Made by a program: the position numbers and the translations under genes. Below the pieces are notes generated by a model. That model was not told where the DNA came from. It was given only the letters and a program-made list of their open reading frames with translations, and searched no databases. A DNA stretch of 31,384 nucleotides from DASRJX01 sp035649235 (GTDB taxonomy: Bacteria; Acidobacteriota; Polarisedimenticolia; Gp22-AA2): NCBI GenBank assembly GCA_035649235.1, contig DASRJX010000088.1:1-31384 (forward strand). The letters are read 5' to 3'. Below are positions 1 through 10,069 of this stretch, piece by piece (within the stretch, counting starts at the first letter, position 1; every line of letters starts with the position of its first letter).

Positions 1-873
<873 letters not shown>

Positions 874-879
<6 letters not shown>

Positions 880-1476
880 CCGGAAGCGCGCGGTGGCGAG
901 GAACCGCGCCGTCAGCTCGTGCACCTCCCGCACGTCGGGCAGGAACATGTGTCCCGACCGCGCCACCACGAAGTCCGCGGCCCCTCGGAGGCCCGCCCGT
1001 TCGACCGGAACGGTCCAGTCCCAGGATCCGGCGATGACGCCGATCGGCACGCCTGCGGGGGTGGGGAGGGTGTGGGCGGCGTTGGTCTCGTCGGTCGTCA
1101 GGTCGGGGAGCGGACGCATGAGCCAGGACAGCCAGGGGGCGGTGGCGTCGGCGAGCCGCGATCCCTGGTTGGGCGCCGCCAACAGGACCACCCGGGCCAG
1201 GCCGGGCGGTGGCCGGTGGACGATGATCCAGCGGATCAGGATCCCGCCCAGGCTGTGGCCGACGAGGTGCAGGCGGCCCCCGTCGGCCGCGCCGCCACCG
1301 GGGCGTCCGGCCGCGATGCGCTCCGCCACGAGACGGGCCAGGCCCTCGACCCGGGCGCAGAAGCTCGGGTACCCGACGTTGAGCGTGTCGTACCCCGACG
1401 CCCTGAGGGAGCGCTCGAGCCGTCGCATCGACCGCGGCGTCCGGCCGAGCCCGTGCAGCAGCACGACGCAGTCCAT
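874..1476 (-). CDS. Alpha/beta hydrolase (lipase/esterase-like)
   Basis: A 200-residue alpha/beta-hydrolase, probably an esterase or lipase-like enzyme. The N-terminus carries the strand and oxyanion motif VVLLHGLGR, and the nucleophile elbow GHSLGG (Ser near residue 74) is intact. A later Asp in GSWDWTVP and a His in SGHMFLPD are placed as expected for the rest of the triad. There is no signal peptide, so it is probably cytoplasmic. The ATG at 1476 lies 6 bases past the stop of the cyclodeaminase-family gene, so the two are almost certainly co-transcribed. The PGLARVVLLAAPNQGS segment resembles PGAP1/lipase-class hydrolases that act on large or lipid substrates. The substrate is unknown. Confidence 0.85.
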
Positions 1477-1482
1477 GGCAGG

Positions 1483-2436
1483 TCAGCCGATCGGTCGCCC
1501 CAGGCCCAGGGCGATCGCGCGATCGTAGGCCAGGGAGGCCACGGCCAGGTCCTCCAGGCCGATCCCGAGCGACTTGAAGAGAGTGATCTGCCGCTCGTCC
1601 TGCCGGCCCGGTCGCCGGCCGGAGAGGATGTCCGCCAGCTCGACGGCCCGGTCGAGCGGCGGGCCGCCTTTCGGCGGCGCCGCCAGGAGCAGATCGCCCG
1701 CCTCGAGACGCGCCTGCTCGAGGGAATCGACCACGATGAGATTGGACCGCCCGACGGCGTCGTCGTCGATCTCCCGCCGGTCGGGGCGGTTGCTGCCGAC
1801 GGCGTTGAGGTGCGTTCCCGGCGCCAGCCACGAACCTTTGAGCACCGGCGTCGGAGCGCTGGTGGCGGTCACGACGATGTCAGCGCCGCGCACGGCCGCC
1901 TCCGCCGAGGCGGCCGGCAGCACCGCCACGCTGGTGTCCTTGGCGACCTCGGCGCAGAAATCGATGAGCCGTCCGCGGTCCCGTCCCCAGGCGCGCACCT
2001 CGCGCAGCGTGCGGACCCTGGCGATCGCCTGGACCTGCGTTCGGGCCTGCCAGCCGGTGCCGAGGATCCCGAGGATCGCGGCGCCGGCTCCCGCGAGGCA
2101 GCGGGTCGCGACGCCGGTCGCGGCGCCCGTGCGCATCTGTCCCAGCCGGTCGGCCTCGATGACCGCCAGGAGGTCGGCGCTCCCGGCGTCGAACAGGAGC
2201 ACAACGAAGCGGACGCCTCCCTTGGCCGTCGCGTACACCTTGGCGGCCAGACGTTTCAGGGACGAAGAGGCGGCCGGAAGGACGTGCAGGATGGCGCCGG
2301 GGACCGCGGCGCGCGAGCGCGGCCGGTTGACGGCGCGCCCCACCGCCCACTGCCGGAGGGCCCCCTCGACGGCCTCGAGGCAGGCGTCCATCGTCAGGGT
2401 TTTCTCGACGTCGTCTTCCGTCAGGTGGAGCGCCAT
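1483..2436 (-). CDS. Ornithine cyclodeaminase / mu-crystallin family protein
   Basis: A 317-residue NAD(P)-dependent enzyme of the ornithine cyclodeaminase/mu-crystallin/alanine dehydrogenase superfamily. Seen directly are the N-terminal LTEDDVEKTLTMDACLEAVE block, a substrate-binding RTGAATGVATR segment, the Rossmann motif ILGTGWQARTQ, and the family signature APGTHLNAVGSNRPDRRE. Members deaminate ornithine to proline, oxidise or reduce imines and amino acids, or bind thyroid hormone; sequence alone does not choose among them. The frame is open further upstream, but the conserved N-terminus begins at the ATG at 2436, so that start is preferred although no strong ribosome site is visible. It is the first gene of a two-gene unit with the downstream alpha/beta hydrolase. 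An amino-acid or cyclic-imine substrate is likely. Confidence 0.88.
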   Translation of the reverse strand: MALHLTEDDVEKTLTMDACLEAVEGALRQWAVGRAVNRPRSRAAVPGAILHVLPAASSSLKRLAAKVYATAKGGVRFVVLLFDAGSADLLAVIEADRLGQMRTGAATGVATRCLAGAGAAILGILGTGWQARTQVQAIARVRTLREVRAWGRDRGRLIDFCAEVAKDTSVAVLPAASAEAAVRGADIVVTATSAPTPVLKGSWLAPGTHLNAVGSNRPDRREIDDDAVGRSNLIVVDSLEQARLEAGDLLLAAPPKGGPPLDRAVELADILSGRRPGRQDERQITLFKSLGIGLEDLAVASLAYDRAIALGLGRPIG

Positions 2437-2526
2437 CCGCAGCGCATGGTAGCGCACGCGGCGGCGGGGAACCACCGCCGATTCGCGGGGCCGCTCACCA
2501 GCCGGAGCCGATCGGGGAGCGCGGGC

Positions 2527-3894
2527 TCAGTTGCGGTTCTTGCTCCAGCGGTCGTGGGTGATGCCGTGCTTGTGGACCTTGTAGTTCATCACCCGGCTGC
2601 TGACGCCCAGGAGCTTCGCGGCTTCCTTCTGGATCCAGTTGCTGCGCTTCAGGGCTTCGAGCAGCGCCGCCTTCTCGAGGGCTTCCAGGTTCAGGAGATC
2701 GACCGCGAGCTGGGGCGTCATGTTCACCGAGTGCTCCCGGTCCATGAGCGTCAGGTCGGCCGGCCGGATGGTGTCGCCGTCGCACATCAGGACCGCCCGC
2801 TCGATGGTGTTCTCCAACTCGCGGACGTTGCCCGGCCAGCGGTGCTCGCGCAGGCCCTTGACGGCCTCGGCGGAGAACCCGGTCACCTTGCGGCTCAGCT
2901 CCTGGCCGAACTGTCTCAGGAAGTGCTCGGCCAGCGGCAGGATGTCGTCGGCGCGCTCCCGGAGCGGCGGCACGGGGATGCTGACGACGTTCAACCGGTA
3001 ATAGAGGTCCTCGCGGAACCGGCCGTCCTTGATGGCGTTCTCGAGATTGACGTTGGTCGCGGCGATGATGCGGACGTCCACCTTGATCGTCCGACTGCCG
3101 CCGAGGCGCTCGAACTCCTGGTTCTGGATGGCGCGCAGCACTTTGGCCTGCGTGCTGCTGCTCATGTTCCCGACCTCGTCGAGGAACAGCGTGCCATCGT
3201 TGGCCATCTCGAAGCGGCCGATGCGCATCTGGTCGGCCCCGGTGAAGGCGCCCTTCTCGTGCCCGAACAGCTCGCTCTCCAGCAGGTTGTCGGGGAGCGA
3301 GGCGCAGTTCATGCGCACGAACGGCGCGTCGCGCCGAAGCGAGGCGTTGTGGATCGCCTCCGCCACCCGCTCCTTGCCGGTGCCCGTCTCGCCCTGGATC
3401 AGGACGGTGGCGCTGGAGGAGGCCACCTTGTCGATCAGGCGGATGACCTCGCGCATCGATTGCGAGGGCCCCAAAAGCCCGTGCGGGCGCGACGCCTCGG
3501 GGTGGCGATCGGTCATCGAGGAGAGGCGCGACAGCAGCCGCTGGTGCTCGATCGCGCGCTGGATCTTGAGCTCCATCGCCTCGATCGACAGCGTGCGCTG
3601 CACGAAATCGAAGGCGCCCGAGCGCATCGCCTCCGCGGCCGCGGCGCCGCCGTCGCCGGTCATGATGATCATCGTGCCGGCATTGCTCGCTCTGGCTCTG
3701 CGGACGATGTCGATGCCTTCCTGGCCGCCGACCCGCTGGCCGGCGATTACCAGGTCGAAGACCTGTTTCTCGATCTTCTCCATGGCCTCTTTGCCGGTCT
3801 GGGCGACGTGCACCTTGTAGCCGCCCTTGCTCATCGCCTGCACCAGACCGTCCCTGAGAGACCTGTCGTCTTCAGCCACAAGAATATTCTTCAT
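2527..3894 (-). CDS. Sigma-54-dependent activator with degenerate receiver domain (NtrC family)
   Basis: A 455-residue NtrC-type activator: receiver-like domain (about 1-118), AAA+ domain (about 140-375) and Fis-type helix-turn-helix at the C-terminus (about 410-450). The AAA+ part is complete, with Walker A GETGTGKE at 168-175, GAFTGA at 215-220, Walker B LFLDEV with D239/E240, and WPGNVREL, so it should remodel sigma-54 RNA polymerase. The receiver keeps the acidic pair (AEDD) and Thr79, but the phosphoacceptor position reads Gly52 (DLVIAGQR where families have D) and the conserved Lys reads Arg100. It therefore probably cannot be phosphorylated normally. The ATG at 3894 is chosen because MKNILVAEDD is the domain start and a GGAGGGAG site lies just upstream; the frame extends further without motif support. 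Its leader holds a sigma-54 promoter and a sigma-70-like promoter. No sensor kinase gene is adjacent. Confidence 0.95.
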   Translation of the reverse strand: MKNILVAEDDRSLRDGLVQAMSKGGYKVHVAQTGKEAMEKIEKQVFDLVIAGQRVGGQEGIDIVRRARASNAGTMIIMTGDGGAAAAEAMRSGAFDFVQRTLSIEAMELKIQRAIEHQRLLSRLSSMTDRHPEASRPHGLLGPSQSMREVIRLIDKVASSSATVLIQGETGTGKERVAEAIHNASLRRDAPFVRMNCASLPDNLLESELFGHEKGAFTGADQMRIGRFEMANDGTLFLDEVGNMSSSTQAKVLRAIQNQEFERLGGSRTIKVDVRIIAATNVNLENAIKDGRFREDLYYRLNVVSIPVPPLRERADDILPLAEHFLRQFGQELSRKVTGFSAEAVKGLREHRWPGNVRELENTIERAVLMCDGDTIRPADLTLMDREHSVNMTPQLAVDLLNLEALEKAALLEALKRSNWIQKEAAKLLGVSSRVMNYKVHKHGITHDRWSKNRN

Positions 3895-3949
3895 GCCCGC
3901 AGCTCCCTCCGACCGGACCGGTGCGACACGCGCCGCCGCACACCGCGCC

Positions 3950-3977
3950 AATATAGATGCAGGCAAATCCGAGTCAA
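3950..3977 (-). promoter_or_regulatory. Sigma-70-type promoter for the 2527-3894 activator gene
   Basis: On the minus strand a TTGACT hexamer (3972-3977) and TATATT (3950-3955) are separated by 16 bases. They lie about 56 bases before the activator start codon. The -35 overlaps the region where the sigma-54 promoter at 3987-4001 would start its transcript, so the two would compete or act in series. Confidence 0.55.
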
Positions 3978-3986
3978 GGAATCGGG

Positions 3987-4001
3987 GCAAGGAAAGTGCC
4001 A
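3987..4001 (-). promoter_or_regulatory. Sigma-54 (-24/-12) promoter for the 2527-3894 activator gene
   Basis: Reading the minus strand gives TGGCAC, five bases, TTGC, with exactly ten bases between the invariant GG and GC. This is a full match to the RpoN core consensus (YTGGCACG-N4-TTGC) except for the less constrained base after TGGCAC. Transcription would start near 3975, about 80 bases before the activator start. A run of six T on the plus strand (4011-4016) lies just upstream of the -24 box, followed by the inverted repeat at 4027-4042, which suits an enhancer-binding site. Confidence 0.7.
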
Positions 4002-4026
4002 GAGGCGCGATTTTTTCTGGCGATCG

Positions 4027-4042
4027 CGTCAGTCGGTTGACG
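4027..4042. promoter_or_regulatory. Inverted repeat, candidate upstream activator site
   Basis: CGTCA-GTCGGT-TGACG is a perfect 5-bp inverted repeat with a 6-bp spacer. It sits about 26 bases upstream of the sigma-54 -24 element on the minus strand. Dyads of this size are typical Fis-domain activator targets, although most lie somewhat further upstream. The assignment is inference from position and symmetry only. Confidence 0.3.
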
Positions 4043-4080
4043 AGGCGCGCGAGACGGCAGGTTCCGGCAGCGGGTTCGGT

Positions 4081-4099
4081 GGGCCGTCGGCGACGGCCC
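4081..4099 (-). terminator. GC-rich hairpin just after the S26 peptidase gene
   Basis: GGGCCGTC-GGC-GACGGCCC forms an 8-bp perfect stem with a 3-base loop, starting 5 bases beyond the stop codon at 4105. No T-run follows on the minus strand, so it may mark the 3' end of the yvcK transcript or protect it, rather than being a classic intrinsic terminator. Confidence 0.35.
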
Positions 4100-4104
4100 G
4101 GCCC

Positions 4105-4656
4105 TCACCGGCGCGCCGGCAGCAAGAGCGAAAGGACCCGTTCCGCGCCGGCCAGGGATCGGCGCAGGACGCGGCTGATGAGGCCCGGCGCGGTCCCGGG
4201 CGGAGCGGCGGCGGGCAGGATCGGGCGCAGCATCGCGCTCAGCGCGTACCCGCAGCGGTAGAACAGGGAGAGAGCATCGGCTTCGAGGGCGACGACGCGT
4301 TCCTCACCGCGCCGCCGGCCCGGAATCCCCACCGCTACGACACGGCCGAGGACGGCCGACCTGGGAACGCGGTCCCGGACCCGACTGTAGTCGCCCCGGA
4401 ACACCAGCGTTTCTCCCTCGGGACGCCGCTCGATCCAGACCAGGCGGTGCACCGTGAGGTAACGGTCACCGCGGAACACCGCGATCTCGCCGGGCTTCAA
4501 CTCTTCGTGCAGCGGCTCGATGTAGATCCACCACCCCATCTGCAGGGTCGGGTGCATGCTCGTGCCGTTGACGGCGATCCGTGCGCTACCCTTCGCCTGG
4601 AGGGCCTGCGCGAGCAGCTCGGCGGTGATCGGCTCGTCGCTGAGGTTCAGGCGCAT
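4105..4656 (-). CDS. S24/S26 family peptidase, signal peptidase I-like (SipW/archaeal-type Ser-His)
   Basis: A 183-residue protein with the signal-peptidase fold motifs: GTSMHPTL at 31-38 (nucleophile Ser33), LTVHRLV with His70, and FRGDYSR near residue 87. A His in the second catalytic position, rather than Lys, matches the SipW/ER/archaeal branch of family S26. There is no membrane anchor in the short hydrophilic N-terminus, and the only mildly hydrophobic stretch is C-terminal (about 130-145). That is unusual for a true signal peptidase, so it may be a cytosolic or membrane-associated processing protease. Its start codon overlaps the yvcK stop (TGATG), indicating translational coupling. 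The substrate is not evident. The fold call is good; the physiological role is unknown. Confidence 0.8.
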   Translation of the reverse strand: MRLNLSDEPITAELLAQALQAKGSARIAVNGTSMHPTLQMGWWIYIEPLHEELKPGEIAVFRGDRYLTVHRLVWIERRPEGETLVFRGDYSRVRDRVPRSAVLGRVVAVGIPGRRRGEERVVALEADALSLFYRCGYALSAMLRPILPAAAPPGTAPGLISRVLRRSLAGAERVLSLLLPARR

Positions 4657-5702
4657 CAGCGATCGCCGGAGTGATGCGCCTGGTGCCTCTGGGCGATGCG
4701 CAGCACCGCGCGGGCGAGCTTGCTGTCGTGATGGCGGATCAGGTGTCCGCGCGGGTCTTCGCGCAGCAGGTCTCTCTCGACGGGGACGACGCCCATCGAA
4801 CGGAGCGCCGCGGGGTGCAAATGGACCGGCTCCGCGCCATCGCGATCGTAGACGCGCCGCAAGGATCGTGACACCGGCCGGCTGTTCGCGAGGTAGTAGT
4901 CGACCAGCCCCGGCCCGGCGATCCGGGTGAGGGCCGCCAGGTGGTCCGCGGCCGAGAAGCCGAGGGTTTCTCCGGGCTGGGTCATGAGATTGCCGATGAG
5001 GACGCGGGGCGCCTTCGAGCGTCCGAGCGCCCGCGCCACGCCCCGCACCAGGAGATTCGGGAGGATGCTCGTGAACAGGCTCCCCGGCCCGAGGAGGATC
5101 AGGTCCGCCTCGCGCAACGCCGCCAGGACGCCGGGCGCGGGACGCGGATGCGGAGGCTGCGTGGTCACCTGGAGGATCGGGGTCGTGTTGCGGGAGATGC
5201 GGGTCTCGCCGCGGATCGCGCGGCCGTCGGCCAGCCGGGCGCGTAGCACGACGTTCTCCAGCGTCGAGGGCAGGATGCGGCCGCGGATCGCCAGCACCTC
5301 CCCCGAGGTCTCGATCGCCTTCAGATAGGATCGGCAGCAGTCGGCGAGCGCCGTCAGGATCAGATTGCCCACGGAGTGCCCCCCCAGGCCGTTCCGGCCG
5401 CCGTAGCGGTACTGGAACAGCCGCGACATGAGGGGCTCGTTCTCCGACAGGGCGACGAGGCAGTTCCGGATGTCGCCGACCGGCAGCGCGTTGTAGCGCC
5501 TTCGAAGGCGCCCGCTGCTGCCGCCGTCGTCGGTGACCGTGACGATGCCGGTGAGGCTCCCGCCGCTCTGGGCGAGGATCCCTTTGAGCGCCCGCAGGAC
5601 GACCGGCAGCCCCGTCCCCCCGCCGAGGGCGACCACCTTGAGTCCGGCGCGACCTCGGCCGGAGGAGATGCCGGCGGGGCGAGGGCGGGGCGTGCGGCTC
5701 AC
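4656..5702 (-). CDS. yvcK: YvcK family protein (gluconeogenesis factor, UDP-sugar-binding)
   Basis: A 348-residue member of the YvcK/CofD-like family, cytoplasmic proteins that bind UDP-sugars and, in Bacillus, support gluconeogenic growth and peptidoglycan precursor supply. The diagnostic motifs are present: VVALGGGTGLPVVLRALK near the N-terminus, VTDDGGSSGRLR, GDIRNCLVALS and LGPGSLFTSILPNLLV. The GTG at 5702 has a TGGAGATG site at the right distance; a nearby ATG at 5710 is out of frame. The first 20 residues are basic and not conserved. A TTGACC-N18-TATAGT promoter lies upstream (5741-5770). The downstream gene overlaps by one base, so the signal-peptidase-like protein is co-expressed. 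The usual neighbours rapZ and whiA are not seen here. Confidence 0.93.
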   Translation of the reverse strand: MSRTPRPRPAGISSGRGRAGLKVVALGGGTGLPVVLRALKGILAQSGGSLTGIVTVTDDGGSSGRLRRRYNALPVGDIRNCLVALSENEPLMSRLFQYRYGGRNGLGGHSVGNLILTALADCCRSYLKAIETSGEVLAIRGRILPSTLENVVLRARLADGRAIRGETRISRNTTPILQVTTQPPHPRPAPGVLAALREADLILLGPGSLFTSILPNLLVRGVARALGRSKAPRVLIGNLMTQPGETLGFSAADHLAALTRIAGPGLVDYYLANSRPVSRSLRRVYDRDGAEPVHLHPAALRSMGVVPVERDLLREDPRGHLIRHHDSKLARAVLRIAQRHQAHHSGDR

Positions 5703-5715
5703 GACGACATCTCCA

Positions 5716-5738
5716 GACGCATCTTCGGTGGACGCATC
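5716..5738. repeat. Direct repeat GACGCATC in the yvcK leader
   Basis: The 8-mer GACGCATC occurs at 5716-5723 and 5731-5738, a 15-base period, between the -10 box and the start codon of yvcK. The spacing is not a helical turn multiple of 10.5 but suits tandem half-sites or a leader RNA element. No protein can be assigned. Confidence 0.3.
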
Positions 5739-5740
5739 GG

Positions 5741-5770
5741 ACTATAGGCGACCCTTCGGATGCCGGTCAA
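5741..5770 (-). promoter_or_regulatory. Sigma-70-type promoter for yvcK
   Basis: The minus strand shows TTGACC (5765-5770), 18 bases, then TATAGT (5741-5746), with 5/6 matches in each box. Transcription would start about 33 bases before the GTG of yvcK. Confidence 0.65.
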
Positions 5771-5798
5771 GCCGCGGAGTCCTTTGCTGTCGCCTGCC

Positions 5799-7343
5799 TC
5801 AGCGCACCTCGAAGGGGACTTCGGAGCGCGCCGTTCCGCCGGTCAGGTTGTCCGTCACGATCACTTCGAGACGGTAGGCGCCGGGGGACCATCCGGTCAG
5901 CGGCAGCGAGAACCCCTGCACCAGGTTCTGCTCGTGCGTCAGGTGGATCGGGTTGCCGAAGCCTTGGAGATGGATCGAGCCGTCGGGCGCCGCGGCGGCG
6001 AACCGGAAGCGGTACTCGAGATCGAAGTCCGGCAGCCCCTCGATCGGATCGGTCATCGCGCCGAGCACCTGGTAGTAGAAGGCGAGCTCCTCTCCCTGCC
6101 GGAGCCGGTCGTCGGTTCGCGGCACGACCCGCAGGCGCCCCAGCACGAAGGGGGCCGTGTACTCCGGCCAGGTGCTGGTTGAAAGGCGCTCCAGGTGCGA
6201 CGCGAAGGTGATCGGGCCCACCGCCAGCGTATCGCCTTCGAGCTCCGGCACGGACAGGGACTGCTGGAGGGACTGCAGGGGGGACGAGTCCGTCTTGAGG
6301 AGAGCGATCTCGACGCCGTAGTCTCCCGGCCGGATCACCAGCCCTCCCTGGAAGACCCGGCACCCATCGGGCCCGCGCGACAGGGAGTCGTCGCCGGCGC
6401 GGAGCACGGTGCTCCCTTCCGAGCCCTCGGGCCCCGAGCCCGTCCCGCCGGCTGCGACCAGGCGGGCCACCGCCTCCCGGAACGCGGCACCGCCCGGCCC
6501 TCCTTTGTTCCGATCCCCGCCGTGGTCCGGCGTGAACAGGCTCTCCCGCGCCCAGAGCGTCAGGACCACGAGGGTCCGGCCGTTGCCGGCCCGAAAGAAC
6601 CCGGCCTGCATCCGCAACGGCGCAGCCGCGCCCGCGGACTCCGGTGGTCCCGATCCCTCCTCGACGGCGTGGGTCCCGGGCAGGCTCGCCATCTGCAGCG
6701 CCTGGAGGGCCAGCGCCCGCGACATCGCCGTCTCGCTGAGGAACGTCCGGACCCGGGTGCTCAGGCGGTATTCGCCGCTCGGATCGCGCAGGAAGTTGAC
6801 CTGCGAGTTGGGGCTGGCTCCGGTTCCAGGCGGCGGATCACGGTAGATCCAGGTGATGATCTCAGGACCCGTGATCTGGATCGAAGCCTGGGAGAGATCG
6901 TCGGGAGGGCCGAGCAGGATGTAGATCTTTCCGCGATCGGTCTTCCAGCCGGGCTTGGTGGATTCCGTCCTGAACAGGCTCGTGGCGTCCTCGGCGCGCC
7001 GCAGGAAGAGCGAGCGATACTCGTTCTCGGGCGTCGATGGGGCGGGATCCCGGGAAGCCCAGAAGCGGACGATGAACTTGCCCCGCTCGGCGTCCGTCGC
7101 GAGACGCCGGAAAGCCTGATCCTCCTCCTGGGTCAGCAGGTAGCGGACCGGCCCTTCCCGCCAGCCGGGTGTCGGAACGTCGAAGTGGTCGAAGGATGCA
7201 GGCATGCGCTCCCCGCCGCGCGCGGCCCGGCCGGTCTCGGACGCGAGGCGGGACGGCCCCGCCGCCAGCAGGCACGCGCCGAGGACGAGGATCCGGGAGG
7301 CCGGCAGGCGCCGGCCGCCTCCTGTCCGGTGCCTGATGCGCAC
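5799..7343 (-). CDS. GWxTD domain-containing protein, exported
   Basis: A 514-residue exported protein with an N-terminal basic and hydrophobic signal segment (PASRILVLGACLLAAGPS). The defining motif GWKTDRGKIYILLGPPDD starts at residue 132, preceded by the family's helical block with ERGKFIVRFWASRDP. GWxTD proteins are common in Acidobacteriota and related phyla, and no biochemical role is established. The rest is predicted beta-rich, with repeated beta-sandwich-like segments near the C-terminus (FDLEYRFRFAAAAPDG, GWSPGAYRLEVIVTDNL). The GTG at 7343 is chosen for its GGAGG site 8 bases upstream and because it places the signal segment at the start; the frame runs on into sdhB but without meaning. 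It starts 23 bases past the sdhB stop, so it is likely a read-through member of the sdh operon. Confidence 0.88.
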   Translation of the reverse strand: MRIRHRTGGGRRLPASRILVLGACLLAAGPSRLASETGRAARGGERMPASFDHFDVPTPGWREGPVRYLLTQEEDQAFRRLATDAERGKFIVRFWASRDPAPSTPENEYRSLFLRRAEDATSLFRTESTKPGWKTDRGKIYILLGPPDDLSQASIQITGPEIITWIYRDPPPGTGASPNSQVNFLRDPSGEYRLSTRVRTFLSETAMSRALALQALQMASLPGTHAVEEGSGPPESAGAAAPLRMQAGFFRAGNGRTLVVLTLWARESLFTPDHGGDRNKGGPGGAAFREAVARLVAAGGTGSGPEGSEGSTVLRAGDDSLSRGPDGCRVFQGGLVIRPGDYGVEIALLKTDSSPLQSLQQSLSVPELEGDTLAVGPITFASHLERLSTSTWPEYTAPFVLGRLRVVPRTDDRLRQGEELAFYYQVLGAMTDPIEGLPDFDLEYRFRFAAAAPDGSIHLQGFGNPIHLTHEQNLVQGFSLPLTGWSPGAYRLEVIVTDNLTGGTARSEVPFEVR

Positions 7344-7366
7344 GGCCTTCGCCTCCGGCTCTGCGG

Positions 7367-8143
7367 CTAGCCGGCGCCGCCGGAGGCCGTCGACTTCGGC
7401 CGGCGGGTGAGCGAGGCCCTGAGGAAGTCCCGGTTCAGGCGGGCGATGGTCTCGAGGGGTATGCCCTTCGGGCAGGCGGCTTCGCACTCGCCGTGGTTGG
7501 TGCAGCCGCCGAAGCCCGCCGCGTCCATAGCCGCCACCATCCTGAGGGCCCGGCTCGAGCGCTCGGCCTGGCCCTGCGGGAGGAGACCCAGATGGGACAC
7601 CTTCGCCGCGGTGAACAGCATCGCAGAGGCGTTGGGGCAGGCGGCGACGCAGGCGCCGCAACCGATGCAGGCGGCGGCGTCCATGGCACGCTCGGCGGCC
7701 TCCTTCGGGACCGCGACGGCGTTTCCGTCCGGCGCGCTCCCGGTGTTGATCGAGATGTACCCGCCGTTCTGCACGATCCGGTCGAGGGCCGTCCGGTCGA
7801 CCACGAGATCCTTGATCACCGGGAACGCCGCCGCGCGCCACGGCTCGATGGTGATCGTGTCGCCGTCCGCGAAGGTCCGCATGTGGAGCTGGCAGGTGGT
7901 CGTCAGGCGCCGCGGGCCGTGCGCAGCGCCGTTGATCACCATGCCGCAGGTGCCGCAGATCCCCTCGCGGCAGTCGTGGTCGAAGGCGATCGGCTCCTGA
8001 CCCTCCTGCAGGATGCGCTCGTTGACCACGTCGAGCATCTCCAGGAACGACATCTCCGGGCTGACGTCAGTGGCCTGGTAGGTGACGAAGCGTCCTTCGG
8101 TGCGCTGGTTCTTCTGCCGCCAGACGTGCAGGGTGAGGTTCAT
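7367..8143 (-). CDS. sdhB: Succinate dehydrogenase / fumarate reductase iron-sulfur subunit
   Basis: The 258-residue electron-transfer subunit of complex II, carrying electrons from the SdhA flavin to the membrane quinone site. The [2Fe-2S] domain has CREGICGTCG with a later Cys in TTTCQLHM. The C-terminal domain has CIGCGACVAACP for [4Fe-4S] and, with CTNHGECEAACPKG, the ligands of the [3Fe-4S] centre. The ATG at 8143 is 2 bases after the sdhA stop; the frame extends upstream into sdhA but MNLTLHVWRQ is the family N-terminus. It is the last of three complex II genes in the order C-A-B, on the minus strand. Confidence 0.95.
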   Translation of the reverse strand: MNLTLHVWRQKNQRTEGRFVTYQATDVSPEMSFLEMLDVVNERILQEGQEPIAFDHDCREGICGTCGMVINGAAHGPRRLTTTCQLHMRTFADGDTITIEPWRAAAFPVIKDLVVDRTALDRIVQNGGYISINTGSAPDGNAVAVPKEAAERAMDAAACIGCGACVAACPNASAMLFTAAKVSHLGLLPQGQAERSSRALRMVAAMDAAGFGGCTNHGECEAACPKGIPLETIARLNRDFLRASLTRRPKSTASGGAG

Positions 8144-8145
8144 CT

Positions 8146-10065
<1,920 letters not shown>

Positions 10066-10069
10066 GACG

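Noticed and set aside
919..4674. A 1251-codon open frame on the plus strand
   Set aside because: It lies opposite four well-supported minus-strand genes, has no family motifs and shows the His/Arg/Gly-rich composition of an antisense shadow in GC-rich DNA.
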